NCBI RefSeq assembly: GCF_009857605.1
Contig: NZ_WWCT01000007.1
Span: 62,001-126,000, forward strand
DNA from: Duganella levis
GTDB taxonomy: Bacteria; Pseudomonadota; Gammaproteobacteria; Burkholderiales; Burkholderiaceae_D
Direction of reading: 5' to 3'
DNA: 64,000 bases
Part shown: positions 27,102 to 36,136 of the stretch, in pieces
Numbering within the stretch: position 1 is the first letter of the stretch
Layout: each line of letters starts with the position of its first letter
The notes under the pieces: generated by a model
Seen by the model: the letters and a program-made list of their open reading frames with translations, nothing else
Database searches by the model: none
What the model was told of the DNA's origin: nothing
Translations under genes and position numbers: made by a program

Positions 27102-29906
27102 TCAGAAGAACTTGTAGCTGGCGCCGACTTTGAAGTAACGGCCGATTGCGCCGCTTGCATCCATCGGGTTGTAGCTCATGCCGCCGTAGGTCAGCGGATC
27201 CAGCGGTGCGACTTTGTCGAACACGTTGTTGACCGAAGCGAACAGTTGGAACTGTTTACTCACGTTCCAACGGGCCGACAGGTCAACCGTGGTGAACGAC
27301 GCGATTTTGCAACCGTTTGGTGCGTCAGCACCGCTGGCCAGTTTCGATGCGCACAGGTCGCCTTCGAACAGGACGTTTTTCATGTCCGAACGGTAGTTGG
27401 CGATAGCGCTGAAGTTCCAGGCCTGGCTAGGATCCCACGATGCGTTGACGCTGATCTTGTCTTTCGGCGTACCGGCGCAGTTCGAGGTGTCGCAGTTGCC
27501 GTGGGTGCCAGCAAACTGGTAACGCACGGTGGCGGACTCGGCGCGTACCCACGATGCTACATGGGTCCAGGTCAGGCCAACGCTGCCGCGGCCGTAGTCG
27601 CCCAGGCGCAGACGCTGTTTCACATCCAGGTCGACACCTTTGACTTCGGTGAAGCTGGAGTTGCGGTAAGGCGCCTTGGTGATCAGCAGCGTACCGGTGT
27701 TAGGCACTACCACGCCGTTGATGGTCAGGTTGTTGTCGGCGCGGATCGCGGTCGGCAGTGCAGCGGCTTCGTTGTACGGCAGCGGGTTGATCTCGTCGGA
27801 ACGTTTGATCTTCCAGCCGTCCAGCGACAGCGACAGGTCGTTCAGCGGGTCCCACACCATGCCCAGGGTCAGGCCTTTCGAGGTTTCCGGACGCAGGTTA
27901 GGGTCGCCGATTTTCACAGCAGCCACGGAAGCCGCGCAATCGGTCGAGGTCGCGCCTGGCAGCGGCGTGCCGTTCGGGCAACGGATCGGATCGCGCACGG
28001 TCGAGGTACCGGTCGATTGCGACATCGCGCTGCTTTCTGCCGGGCCTGGCGCGCGGAAGCCTTCCGAGTAAGTGCCGCGCAGAGCGAAGCTCTTCACCGG
28101 GGTCCATTTCACGCCGGCTTTCGGCGTGGTCGACGAGAAGTGGTCGTATTTGTCGTAACGCACGGCAGCCGACAGTTCCACGGTTTGCAGTACCGGCGCC
28201 AGCAATTCAGCGTAGACCGCCGACACCTTGGTGTCGCCGAACGCTGCCACATAGCTGGCGTTGATGGTGCCGTTTTCGGTACCCGACAGCGATGGGTTCG
28301 ACAGCTTGTCGCGGCGGTGTTCCGCGCCAACTGCCAGGCCGAGGTCGCCGCCTGGCAGGGTCATCAGCGAACGGGTGGCCTTGAAGTCGATGATGTCCAG
28401 CTTGGTCGACGAATGCGAGTAAGCGTGGGTCACCATCGCGGCATACAGCGAGGCCGGATTTTTCGAGGCCTGGTCGCCGATGTAGTACGGGAAGTACTTG
28501 CTGGTCGGATCGCCCAGCGCCGCCTTGACCACGGCCATGTTCAGCATATTGCTGTAATCCAGGTCCAGCTTGGACTCGGAGTGGGTGAAGCCGGTGTCGT
28601 AGTCCCAGCCCAGTGCCGAGCCCTTCAGGCCGACCACGAAGCGGGTGAAGTTGTTGTCCACGGCGCGGGTGCTTGGGCCGACGTCGAACGCGCTGTAGCG
28701 CACGCGGGCGGCGGCGCCGAACGGATTCTGCGGGTGCGACGGGGCCAGCACGATGGTGGTGCCAGCGCCGGAGCCGTAGTTGATCACGCCGGTCGGATTG
28801 GTCGCGTTCGGCGGGAACGCCACGGTCGGGGTGATCGACGGCGGGGTCAGGATGAACGAGGTGTTACGCTGCGAATAGCCGGCTTCCGCATACGCCTGGG
28901 TATTCTCGTTGACCTGCCAGGTGCCGCGGGTGTACAGGTTGATGCCTTCGATGTTCGGCTGCATCGAGCGGAACTGATCCTGATACCACAGGCAGCCGCC
29001 CTTAGGATCTTGCGGCGACGCGGTCGACAGCTTGGAGCAGCCTGGCAGCGACACGTAGTCCAGCGTGGTCGGATTGCGGATCGCGCCGACCGGGCTGGCG
29101 GCGGCGTTGTTGTTGCCGCTGATGTAGCCGGACGCGAACTGGGTGCCGATCGGGTAGCCGTATGGACGCAGGTCACCCTTGCCGATGTAGGCGCGGTCCT
29201 TGCGGTCGCTGTTCATCAGCGGGTCCGATTTGAAGTACTCGGCGTTGACCACGAAGTTGTACTTGTCTTCGTCCAGGTTGCCTTTGCCGTAGGTGACCGA
29301 TGCCTTGTGCTGCTGGGCATCGCTGTAGCGCGACGCGCCGGTGTCAGCCTTGAAGGTCAGGCCGGTGAAGTCCTTGCGCAGGATGATGTTGACCACGCCG
29401 GCGATCGCGTCGGCGCCGTAGGTGGACGAAGCGCCGTCCTTCAGGATCTCGATGCGCTCGACGATTTGCATCGGCACGGTCGACAAGTCGGTGAAGCTCT
29501 TCTGGCCGTCATCGGCACGGGCGAATGGCGCCATGCGGCGGCCGTTCAGCAGCACCAGGGTCGAGGTGGCACCCAGGCCGCGCAGCGAAATGGCGGTCGA
29601 ACCAGCGGCGAAACCGTTACCGAAACCGGTCGGCAGCGAACCGGCGCCGTCAGCGGTCAGGGTTTGCAGGTAATCGGCCACGGTGGCCTTGCCCGACTTC
29701 ATCAGATCATCGCGGGAAATCACTTGAACCGGCGATGCAGTCTCGGCAGTTGCACGTTTGATACTGGAACCGGTGATCTCCACACGCTGGATCGGCCCCT
29801 GGGCTTCCTGCGCCTGCACATGCGCCATCATGCTCAACGTGGCGATGGCGAGACCGCCTGCAAACATCTGGCGCACCGAATGTGCCAGCACTGTTTCTTT
29901 CATCAT
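27102..29906 (-). CDS. TonB-dependent outer-membrane receptor
   Basis: A 934-aa protein with a signal peptide (hydrophobic core AGGLAIATLSMMAHVQA, cleaved near residue 32). The plug domain follows (VEITGSSIKRATAETASPVQ, then GLGATSTLVLLNGRRM near 110-130) and then a 22-strand-type beta-barrel ending in aromatic Phe (FKVGASYKFF), as required for outer-membrane insertion. The ITGS(R/S)IKR start and the GRR-M-P type plug are typical of the large receptors of Sphingomonads and Oxalobacteraceae that import plant polymers or siderophores. GGGAG precedes the ATG. It is a single transcription unit with a 390-base upstream region. The substrate cannot be read. Confidence 0.95.
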   Translation of the reverse strand: MMKETVLAHSVRQMFAGGLAIATLSMMAHVQAQEAQGPIQRVEITGSSIKRATAETASPVQVISRDDLMKSGKATVADYLQTLTADGAGSLPTGFGNGFAAGSTAISLRGLGATSTLVLLNGRRMAPFARADDGQKSFTDLSTVPMQIVERIEILKDGASSTYGADAIAGVVNIILRKDFTGLTFKADTGASRYSDAQQHKASVTYGKGNLDEDKYNFVVNAEYFKSDPLMNSDRKDRAYIGKGDLRPYGYPIGTQFASGYISGNNNAAASPVGAIRNPTTLDYVSLPGCSKLSTASPQDPKGGCLWYQDQFRSMQPNIEGINLYTRGTWQVNENTQAYAEAGYSQRNTSFILTPPSITPTVAFPPNATNPTGVINYGSGAGTTIVLAPSHPQNPFGAAARVRYSAFDVGPSTRAVDNNFTRFVVGLKGSALGWDYDTGFTHSESKLDLDYSNMLNMAVVKAALGDPTSKYFPYYIGDQASKNPASLYAAMVTHAYSHSSTKLDIIDFKATRSLMTLPGGDLGLAVGAEHRRDKLSNPSLSGTENGTINASYVAAFGDTKVSAVYAELLAPVLQTVELSAAVRYDKYDHFSSTTPKAGVKWTPVKSFALRGTYSEGFRAPGPAESSAMSQSTGTSTVRDPIRCPNGTPLPGATSTDCAASVAAVKIGDPNLRPETSKGLTLGMVWDPLNDLSLSLDGWKIKRSDEINPLPYNEAAALPTAIRADNNLTINGVVVPNTGTLLITKAPYRNSSFTEVKGVDLDVKQRLRLGDYGRGSVGLTWTHVASWVRAESATVRYQFAGTHGNCDTSNCAGTPKDKISVNASWDPSQAWNFSAIANYRSDMKNVLFEGDLCASKLASGADAPNGCKIASFTTVDLSARWNVSKQFQLFASVNNVFDKVAPLDPLTYGGMSYNPMDASGAIGRYFKVGASYKFF

Positions 29907-30297
29907 GAACTGCTCCCTGAAGTGGCTTTTTTTTTGGTTGGTGAATGTTTAAGAAATACATTTTTTCTCAAACGGGATGATGGAAACACCCGTGGAAAAT
30001 TGCGTCAATGTAGGGATTCCCCTATTTCTGCACTCCGCCACATTCATGCCAACCCTATCGTTGCAAAGCCACAACAGGGTAATTTCGAGCTTTAATCGCT
30101 CATTTATCGTCTATCTTCAGCCATTTTTTTTCGAATTAGTAATATAGAAACGCCGCCAACGTGTCAAAAACAGTCATGGCGGCGTGGCGAAAATAAACTA
30201 CTTGCAATCTCAATCTGTCATTTTTAATCCACACTTTTGTCAGCAAGGCAAGCCTGAGTGAGTAAATTAATGTATCGCTATGCAAGCTTATGTAAAT
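29907..30297. other. Upstream region of TonB receptor, no gene
   Basis: This AT-richer stretch carries the receptor's ribosome site (GGGAG at seven bases) and presumably its promoter. I see no certain Fur box, hairpin or reading frame within it. Confidence 0.5.
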
Positions 30298-30317
30298 ACG
30301 GCCCCGATCGGGGCCGT
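30298..30317 (-). terminator. Terminator of the alpha/beta hydrolase gene
   Basis: ACGGCCCCGATCGGGGCCGT is a perfect 20-bp palindrome eight bases after the hydrolase stop (read on the minus strand), followed by TATTTA. The very strong GC stem suggests an efficient terminator. Confidence 0.7.
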
Positions 30318-30325
30318 GTAAAACT

Positions 30326-31303
30326 TTACGATTTGGCGAAGGCCAGGAAGTCGTTGTTGAACTTCTCTTTGTGCGTGTCGGTCAGGCCGTGCGGCGCACC
30401 TGGGTAGGTGATCAGCTTGGCGTGTTTGACGATCTTGGCCGAGGCGATGCCGGCGGCTTTGATCGGCACGATCTGGTCGTCTTCACCGTGGATGATCAGC
30501 GTAGGCTTGTCGAACTTTTTCAGGTCTTCGCGGAAGTCGGTTTCCGAGAAGGCTTTGATCGAGTCGTAGGTGTTCTTGAAGCCACCTTGCATGCCCTGTG
30601 CATACCAGGCCTGGATGATGCCTTGCGATGGTTTGGCGCCAGGACGGTTGTAGTTGTAGAACGGGCCGGACGCCAGATCCAGGTACAGCTGGCCGCGATC
30701 CTTGATCGAGGCGGCGCGGATGCCGTCAAACACTTCCAGCGGCGTGCCGTCTGGATTGTCGGCGGTTTTCAGCATCAGCGGTGGCACTGCCGAGATCAGG
30801 CCCAGCTTGGCGATGCGTTTGGTGCCGTGACGGCCTACATAACGCGCTACTTCGCCGCCACCGGTCGAGAAGCCGGCCAGGATGATGTTGTTCAGGTTCA
30901 GCGCTTCGATCACTTGCGCCAGGTCGTCGGCGTAGTGGTCCATGTCGTTGCCTTCCCAAGGCTGGCTCGAACGGCCGTGGCCGCGGCGGTCATGGGTAAT
31001 CACGCGGAAACCGTTATTGGCCAGGAAGAACGCTGCCGATTCCCAGCTGTCCGCATTCAGCGGCCAGCCGTGGCTCAGCACGACTGGCTGGCCGTTGCGT
31101 GGGCCCCAGTCTTTGTAATAGATCTCGACGCCGTCGCGGGTAGTGATGGTGCTGGCGGTTTTGGTCACCGGGCCGCCCTTGGCGGTAGCGGCTTGCGCTT
31201 CGGCGGTGCCCAGGGCAGCCAGCGGCAGGGCCACGGCGGCGGCGGCAGCGCCGGCGGAGTTGAACAGAGCGGTACGGCGGGACAGGTTGACGTTGGCGTT
31301 CAT
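30326..31303 (-). CDS. Alpha/beta hydrolase (non-haem haloperoxidase/esterase type) with Tat leader
   Basis: A 325-aa protein. The amino-terminus is a twin-arginine signal ([12 protein letters not shown], then Ala-rich core ending AEAQA near 37). The alpha/beta-hydrolase domain follows: oxyanion loop [11 protein letters not shown] near 78, DRRGHGRS near 104, nucleophile elbow GFSTGGGE near 143, catalytic Asp in GEDDQIVP near 273 and His in PGAPHGLTD near 302. This family covers arylesterases and cofactor-free perhydrolases. Export as a folded enzyme to the periplasm is predicted. It is divergent from the LysR gene at 31456. AAGGAA precedes the start. Confidence 0.93.
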   Translation of the reverse strand: MNANVNLSRRTALFNSAGAAAAAVALPLAALGTAEAQAATAKGGPVTKTASTITTRDGVEIYYKDWGPRNGQPVVLSHGWPLNADSWESAAFFLANNGFRVITHDRRGHGRSSQPWEGNDMDHYADDLAQVIEALNLNNIILAGFSTGGGEVARYVGRHGTKRIAKLGLISAVPPLMLKTADNPDGTPLEVFDGIRAASIKDRGQLYLDLASGPFYNYNRPGAKPSQGIIQAWYAQGMQGGFKNTYDSIKAFSETDFREDLKKFDKPTLIIHGEDDQIVPIKAAGIASAKIVKHAKLITYPGAPHGLTDTHKEKFNNDFLAFAKS

Positions 31304-31455
31304 GATCTTATTCCTTTTGGTCGATGTATATATAAGCAGTAGTTGTGCTACAGTCTTTTCGTTCTGCAGCTGCGATGGAATGAATCTTAGGCCTCGCCAG
31401 ACGTTTGTGGAACAGACAAGCCTGCAAGGCCACTTTGCAAAAATGCAGACCCCTC

Positions 31456-32358
31456 ATGCCCACTAGTACCGACTTCGACTGGAACGACATCCCGCTGATC
31501 CTTGCCCTGGCCCGCAGCGGCAGCATGAGCGCCAGCGGCCGCCAGTTGGGCGTGGATGCCTCCACCATCAGCCGCCGCATCGCCGCCGCCGAAAAGGCGC
31601 TGAAGCTGCGCCTGTTCATCCGCGATAACACCGGCTACCAGCTGACCGACGCCGGCCAGATCTTCGTGGCCCATGGCGAGGCGGTATATGGCAATGTCCA
31701 GAGCATGCTGCAAGCCTCGTCGCAGGAAGCCGACGCCACCGCCGGCCCGGTCAACATCACCTCGATCGACTTCCTGTTCGACTACTGGTTGCTGGAGCAC
31801 GTCCCCGCCCTGCACGCCGAGCACCCGCATGTGCAACTAACCTTGCAAGCGGAAAACCAGAACCTGTCCTTCACCCGCCGCGAGGCCGACTTTGCCCTGC
31901 GCCTGGGCAAGCCGGGCGAAGACGCCGCGCTGGTGATGCGCAAGCTGGGCGATCTCGGCTTTGCCGTCTACGGCCATCCCAAGTTTGCCGACACCCCGCG
32001 CGCCTGCTGGGGCACCCAGCCGTGGATCGCCTATGCCGACGAGCTGGCCGGCACCACCGAAATGCAATGGCTGGCCGCAATGTCGCCGCAGCCGCGCAAA
32101 GTGCTCAAGGTGAACAGCCTCAGCACGATGGTGCGCGCCTGCCACGCCGGCGTCGGCATGGCGCTCCTGCCGTGCATCATGGGCCAGCAACAAGGCTTGC
32201 AGCGCATCGGCGACCAAGTCGAGGTGCTGCGCGACATCTGGCTGCTGAGCCACCGCGATGCCGGCTCAATCGCCCGCTTTAAAACCGTCTCGGCCTGGCT
32301 GTCGCAGACCTATGCCGCCAGCGAACAGCTGTTGTGCGGCGCAGCTTCGCACCCCTAA
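31456..32358 (+). CDS. LysR-family transcriptional regulator
   Basis: A 300-aa protein from the ATG at 31456; the frame extends upstream to a TTG at 31405 but LysR homology starts just after this ATG. The winged helix reads LALARSGSMSASGRQLGVDA, then STISRRIAAAEKAL. The first helices suit LysR proteins of the AphB/YhjC-like group. The effector domain ends in VSAWLSQTYAASEQ. It diverges from the Tat-exported hydrolase, so the usual expectation is that it controls that gene from the shared 152-base spacer. No clear T-N11-A palindrome was picked out there. The ligand is unknown. Confidence 0.9.
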   Translation: MPTSTDFDWNDIPLILALARSGSMSASGRQLGVDASTISRRIAAAEKALKLRLFIRDNTGYQLTDAGQIFVAHGEAVYGNVQSMLQASSQEADATAGPVNITSIDFLFDYWLLEHVPALHAEHPHVQLTLQAENQNLSFTRREADFALRLGKPGEDAALVMRKLGDLGFAVYGHPKFADTPRACWGTQPWIAYADELAGTTEMQWLAAMSPQPRKVLKVNSLSTMVRACHAGVGMALLPCIMGQQQGLQRIGDQVEVLRDIWLLSHRDAGSIARFKTVSAWLSQTYAASEQLLCGAASHP

Positions 32359-32426
32359 AACGCATTCTGTCCCCCGTTTTTCGCAGTTCGTCACATCCCG
32401 GTGGATGGACGGGTAGCCCTTGTCTA

Positions 32427-32450
32427 TAGTTCACTCAACGCAACGAACTA
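32427..32450. promoter_or_regulatory. Inverted repeat before the DUF2807 pair
   Basis: TAGTTC-N12-GAACTA is a perfect 6-bp inverted repeat overlapping the likely promoter, 22 bases before the first start codon. It may be a regulator site. Confidence 0.35.
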
Positions 32451-32471
32451 ACCACCCACAAGGAGCTCAAA

Positions 32472-32657
32472 ATGAACATCGCAAAAAACATGGAAGCCAT
32501 CTTCGTCGCAGCCATCGTCATCGCTAGCGCCACCTCTTTCGCCACCGCCGCCGTGCGCGCACCGGAAGTCATCAGCGTCAAAGCCGAAGCGACCACGATG
32601 CCTACCGTGACCGTCACCGCCAAGCGCCTGACCGCTGAAGAAAAAGCTGCACTGTAA
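32472..32657 (+). CDS. Small exported peptide, 61 aa
   Basis: Starts with an ideal AAGGAG-CTCAAA-ATG. The first 27 residues form a signal peptide (IFVAAIVIASATSFATA-A), leaving about 34 polar residues with repeated V-T-V-T-A-K near the end. I do not recognise a family. It precedes the DUF2807 gene by 22 bases in the same direction, so the two are surely co-transcribed. It may be a periplasmic accessory of the larger protein. Confidence 0.65.
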   Translation: MNIAKNMEAIFVAAIVIASATSFATAAVRAPEVISVKAEATTMPTVTVTAKRLTAEEKAAL

Positions 32658-32679
32658 TCCCACCGAGCCGACGGAGCGC

Positions 32680-33447
32680 ATGATGAAAACATACCTGAAG
32701 GCCGCAATGATGGCGGCGGTACTGAGCAGCGGCAGCCATGCCGCGCTGGCCGACGACATCATCAGCGAGAGCCGCAGCGTGGATGCGCGCACCGTCAAGC
32801 TGGAACTGGATGGCGTCATCAGCATCAAGGTGAAGCAAGGCCCGGCGGCGCTGACGATTTACGGCGAACCGGAAGCCATCAAGAAAGTGGTGGTCGAACA
32901 AAGCGGCGAGACGCTGCACATCGGCACCCAAAAAATGAACTCGGTCCACTTTGGGAACAAGCGCGAACTGCGCGCCGAACTGACGCTGCCAAATCTGCGC
33001 GCGGTCACTTCAGGCGGCGTGGGATCGACGGAAGTCAGTGGATTCAGCGGCGACAATCTGCGCCTCTCGCTCGAAGGCGCGGGCTCGGTAAAAGTCGACG
33101 CACAGTATCGCAATCTCGACGTCAGGCTGGGCGGCGTGGGCGGCATCACCGTCAACGGCGGCAGCAGCGACAACGTCGATCTGCAACTGAACGGCGCTGG
33201 TCGCATCGAGATGACAGGCCAGGCCAAGCAATTACACGCCTCCCTCGGCGGCGTGGGTAGTCTGGATGCGCAGCAGCTGCGCGCCGACGCCATCGACATC
33301 GATATGTCAGGCCTCGGCAGCGCCACGGTGTATGCGAAGACCAGCGCCAATCTGAAATTGACGGGCATGGGGTCGGCCAAGGTGTACGGCAACCCGACCA
33401 CGCGTAACGCCAGTGCACGCGGCATGGGTAGCGTGAGCTGGAAGTAA
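32680..33447 (+). CDS. DUF2807 (head GIN) domain protein, exported
   Basis: A 255-aa protein. A signal peptide (MMAAVLSSGSHAALA) ends near residue 25. The rest is a repetitive beta-helix: strands with periodic G-x-G turns (SGGVGSTEVSGFSGDNL, then LGGVGGITVNGGS and LGGVGSLDAQQL), which is the head-GIN/putative auto-transporter adhesin fold. It begins with the family's SRSVDARTVKLELDGVISI strand pattern. Its role in the family is unclear; proposed roles are in envelope stress or adhesion. It is paired with the 61-aa exported peptide, and two hairpins follow its stop. Confidence 0.85.
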   Translation: MMKTYLKAAMMAAVLSSGSHAALADDIISESRSVDARTVKLELDGVISIKVKQGPAALTIYGEPEAIKKVVVEQSGETLHIGTQKMNSVHFGNKRELRAELTLPNLRAVTSGGVGSTEVSGFSGDNLRLSLEGAGSVKVDAQYRNLDVRLGGVGGITVNGGSSDNVDLQLNGAGRIEMTGQAKQLHASLGGVGSLDAQQLRADAIDIDMSGLGSATVYAKTSANLKLTGMGSAKVYGNPTTRNASARGMGSVSWK

Positions 33448-33454
33448 GGAATGC

Positions 33455-33473
33455 GCCGGTGTGTGACACCGGC
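33455..33473 (+). repeat. Hairpin after DUF2807 gene
   Basis: GCCGGTGT-gtg-ACACCGGC is a perfect 8-bp stem with a three-base loop just after the DUF2807 stop. A second small stem (AAACAC/GTGTTT, 33482-33500) and then the terminator at 33504 follow, giving three stacked hairpins in 85 bases. Confidence 0.5.
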
Positions 33474-33503
33474 ACAGCAGGAAACACATGGGTGTGTTTT
33501 TCA

Positions 33504-33539
33504 CCGTCCGGGAGGCGATCCCTCCTGGACGGTTTTTTT
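33504..33539. terminator. Rho-independent terminator between DUF2807 and tad operon
   Basis: CCGTCCgGGAGG-CGATC-CCTCCtGGACGG followed by seven T residues is a canonical plus-strand terminator for the DUF2807 gene. The convergent tad operon ends exactly at its edge (stop at 33538). Confidence 0.85.
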
Positions 33540-34206
33540 ATTTCAGATACCGAATATCGTGACCGAGCACGATGCGCATGTCGGCATACGCCAAACCCGC
33601 ACGCCGCTGCTCCAGCTGCTGTTCCAGCCGCAGGCCGAGACGCCGGCCCAGCGCCTGCGCCACCTGCCGCTGCGCGCGCGGATACTCGATGCGGCTGACC
33701 GGCACCACGAACGGCCGCAGATTCGACAAGCGCACCGTCTTCACGCCATCCCTTTCCAATGACCGCGCCAGCCGCGCAGCAGCGCCGGCAACGCCATTGC
33801 CGTTGCTGATCTCCAGCCGCAGCGTCGGCGTCGGCGCAGCTGCCGAATCTCCCGCTGCTTCACCGCTACGCAGCACCTCCACCAGCGCCGGGCCGAGACG
33901 CTTGATCTGCGTGCGCGGCATGCCGTTGACCATCGCTTCATCGCGCGCCTGCTTCAGCGTGGCGTAATCCTGCTTCACATCGTAAGTGCGCAGCGACGCC
34001 GCTTGCAGATACATGACGGCAGCGCGTTCGCGTTGTCCGGCGATTGCCAACGCCGCAGCCAGTTGCTCCCACCGCGCCGGATCGAGCGGATCGCGCATGC
34101 ATGCCTGCTCCAGCGGCGTAATGCTATCCGCCACCGGTTCCGCAATCTGCACGCCGCTGCACGCCGCCAGCAGAACGCAGGCGGTGAGAAGTGATTTCTT
34201 CATCAT
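33538..34206 (-). CDS. Tad-locus lipoprotein with TPR-like and LytR C-terminal domains
   Basis: A 222-aa protein. It has a lipoprotein signal: MKKSLLTACVLLAACSG with lipobox L-A-A-C near residue 16. Residues 30-100 look like TPR helices (ARWEQLAAALAIAGQRERAA). From about 128 (LRLEISNGNGVAGAAARLA) to 195 is a LytR_C-type domain, which tracks cell wall or glycan ligands. The protein is probably outer-membrane anchored and analogous to TadD, assisting pilus secretin assembly. It is the last gene of the operon, six bases after tadC. The pairing of TPR with LytR_C is known in betaproteobacterial tad loci. Confidence 0.8.
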   Translation of the reverse strand: MMKKSLLTACVLLAACSGVQIAEPVADSITPLEQACMRDPLDPARWEQLAAALAIAGQRERAAVMYLQAASLRTYDVKQDYATLKQARDEAMVNGMPRTQIKRLGPALVEVLRSGEAAGDSAAAPTPTLRLEISNGNGVAGAAARLARSLERDGVKTVRLSNLRPFVVPVSRIEYPRAQRQVAQALGRRLGLRLEQQLEQRRAGLAYADMRIVLGHDIRYLK

Positions 34207-34212
34207 GGCATC

Positions 34213-35142
34213 CTAGTGAGTTTGCTGCATCAAGCGGTAGACCTGAATGCCGGCAGGCCCGATCAGCACCAGCATCAAGGTAGGGAAAATACAGAAGATC
34301 AGCGGGAACAGCAACTTCAACGCGATCTTGGCGGCGGCTTCCTCGGCCATCACGCTACGCTTGCTGCGCAGGTTATCGGAATGGACTCGCAGCGAATCGC
34401 CCATGCTGGTACCGAAGCGCTCGGACTGGATCAGCATCGCCACCAGCGTATCCACATCCTCCACGCCGCTGCGCAACGCCAGATTGCGCAGCGCGCGCTC
34501 CTTGGTGAAGCCGGCGCGCATTTCCATCAGCGCCAGTTGCAGCTCCTGCGCCAGCGCCACGCTCTTGATGTGAATCTCGCCGGCCACCTTGGCCAGCGCG
34601 CGTTCCAGGCTCAGGCCCGCCTCCACGCATACCGTCAGCAAATCCAGTGCATCGGGGAAGTTCTCGAAGATATCGCGGCAACGCGCCGCCGCCTTGTGCG
34701 CCAATACCGCATTGGGCAAGTAGTAGCCGATGCCGGCCACCAGCAGCAACAGATACATGAAACCCTTCTGCGGCCCGTTCAGCGCAAAGGCGCCGCACAG
34801 CGCCACGATGGCCGGCAACGCCAGCGCCAGCACTGTCTTGGCGGCGAAATACAATGACGGCGCCGACGCGCTGCGCCAACCCGCATTCATGAAACGCGTC
34901 CGCAGCGGCGACTTCTCCCAGCCCTCCTCCGGTAGCGACAGGCGAGAAAACGGCTGCGCCACGTGCGCGACTTTTTCCACCCAGCCGGTGGCCACCGGAT
35001 CGGACGCCGCCGCAGCCGGCTCCACCACATCGCTCAGGCGCTCGCGCAGCGCCAGCGGCGAGAACACCAAAAGCCCCGCCACCGCCACGCCGGCAGCCAC
35101 CAAAAATACAATGGCCAGGAAGATGATTTGCGATCCATCCAT
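34213..35142 (-). CDS. tadC: Tad pilus inner-membrane platform protein TadC
   Basis: A 309-aa T2SSF-family protein from the ATG at 35142, preceded by AAGGAG; the frame is open further upstream but only through the tadB coding region. Membrane segments: one at the start (IIFLAIVFLVAAGVAVAGLL), a pair near residues 95-135 and one near the end (LIFCIFPTLMLVLIGPA). The cytoplasmic GspF-like domain carries DLLTVCVEAGLSLERALAKV. Together with TadB it forms the platform on which the TadA ATPase works to extrude Flp pilin. It lies 11 bases after tadB. Confidence 0.92.
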   Translation of the reverse strand: MDGSQIIFLAIVFLVAAGVAVAGLLVFSPLALRERLSDVVEPAAAASDPVATGWVEKVAHVAQPFSRLSLPEEGWEKSPLRTRFMNAGWRSASAPSLYFAAKTVLALALPAIVALCGAFALNGPQKGFMYLLLLVAGIGYYLPNAVLAHKAAARCRDIFENFPDALDLLTVCVEAGLSLERALAKVAGEIHIKSVALAQELQLALMEMRAGFTKERALRNLALRSGVEDVDTLVAMLIQSERFGTSMGDSLRVHSDNLRSKRSVMAEEAAAKIALKLLFPLIFCIFPTLMLVLIGPAGIQVYRLMQQTH

Positions 35143-35153
35143 CGTCGTCTCCT

Positions 35154-36131
35154 TCAAACACGGATGCGTATCAGCTTGCGCATCCATAGCACGCCAAACA
35201 CCGCCACACCAAACGCGTACCACATCAACTTGACGCCAATAGGATCGGTCCACAGCAGGCGCACGTAGGCGGGATTGGAAATCACCATCAGCAGCATCAC
35301 CCCCAGCGGCAGCACGCCCAGCACCCAGGCCGACATGCGACCTTCCGCAGACATCACCCGCACCTGCGCCAGCAGCTTCAGACGCGAACGTATCAGGCGG
35401 CTGATATTGCCTAGCACCTCGGCCAGGTTGCCGCCGGATTCCCTCTGTATCAGCACGGCGATCACCAGATAGCGCAAGTCCGTCAGCGGCACGCGCAGCG
35501 CCAGGTTGTGCAGGGCTTCGTTCATCGGCACGCCGTAGTTGATTTCCTCGTAGGCGAACTTAAATTCGCCGGCGATGGGATCCGGCAGTTCTTCGCCCAC
35601 CATCTGCATCACGTTGGCGAAGGAATGGCCGGCACGCAGCGCGCGGCCGAGGAAGTCAGCCGCTTCGGGCAGTTGTTCTTCCAGCTTGCGCAGGCGCGCG
35701 CCGCGGATACGCATCAGCAGCAGCCATGGCAAACCGGTGGCAGCGGCCAGCACGCCGGCCGCCAGCAGCAACGGCATGGCGATCATCTGCAGCAGCACCA
35801 GACCTAGCACCATCATCACCAGCGACCCGCCGAGGAACTGCGCCACAGACCAGCGCACGCCGGCCTGCATCAGCAAGCGGTCCAGCGCGGCCAGTCGGGT
35901 GATGCGGCGCAGCTGCTTGTCCAGCGCCTGATGGCTGCTGTAAGCGCGGCGCTTGAGGATATCCACCCGCTCGATGCCGCCCTGCCCGGTGGCAGCCATC
36001 AGCCGCAGACGCTTGGCGATACGCCGCGCCGCGCCGCCATGCACGCCGGACCACCACAGCCAGGCGCCTTCCAGCATCAGGATCACGGCCGCGAACAGCA
36101 GCACGGCAAAGGCAGTAAAGACGCCGTCCAT
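35154..36131 (-). CDS. tadB: Tad pilus inner-membrane platform protein TadB
   Basis: A 325-aa T2SSF-family protein. An amino-terminal membrane helix (AFAVLLFAAVILMLEGAWLWW) is followed by a pair of helices near residues 95-140, the T2SSF domain (ADFLGRALRAGHSFANVMQM, then QRESGGNLAEVLGNISRLI) and carboxy-terminal helices. TadB is the partner of TadC in the pilus motor. It lies five bases after tadA, tightly coupled. Length and motif order are normal. Confidence 0.93.
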   Translation of the reverse strand: MDGVFTAFAVLLFAAVILMLEGAWLWWSGVHGGAARRIAKRLRLMAATGQGGIERVDILKRRAYSSHQALDKQLRRITRLAALDRLLMQAGVRWSVAQFLGGSLVMMVLGLVLLQMIAMPLLLAAGVLAAATGLPWLLLMRIRGARLRKLEEQLPEAADFLGRALRAGHSFANVMQMVGEELPDPIAGEFKFAYEEINYGVPMNEALHNLALRVPLTDLRYLVIAVLIQRESGGNLAEVLGNISRLIRSRLKLLAQVRVMSAEGRMSAWVLGVLPLGVMLLMVISNPAYVRLLWTDPIGVKLMWYAFGVAVFGVLWMRKLIRIRV

Positions 36132-36136
36132 GGCGC

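Noticed and set aside
27072..30095. A 1007-codon open frame on the plus strand
   Set aside because: It is antisense to the TonB receptor, rich in Arg/Val/His/Gly runs without domains; GC-rich codon bias keeps the opposite frame open.
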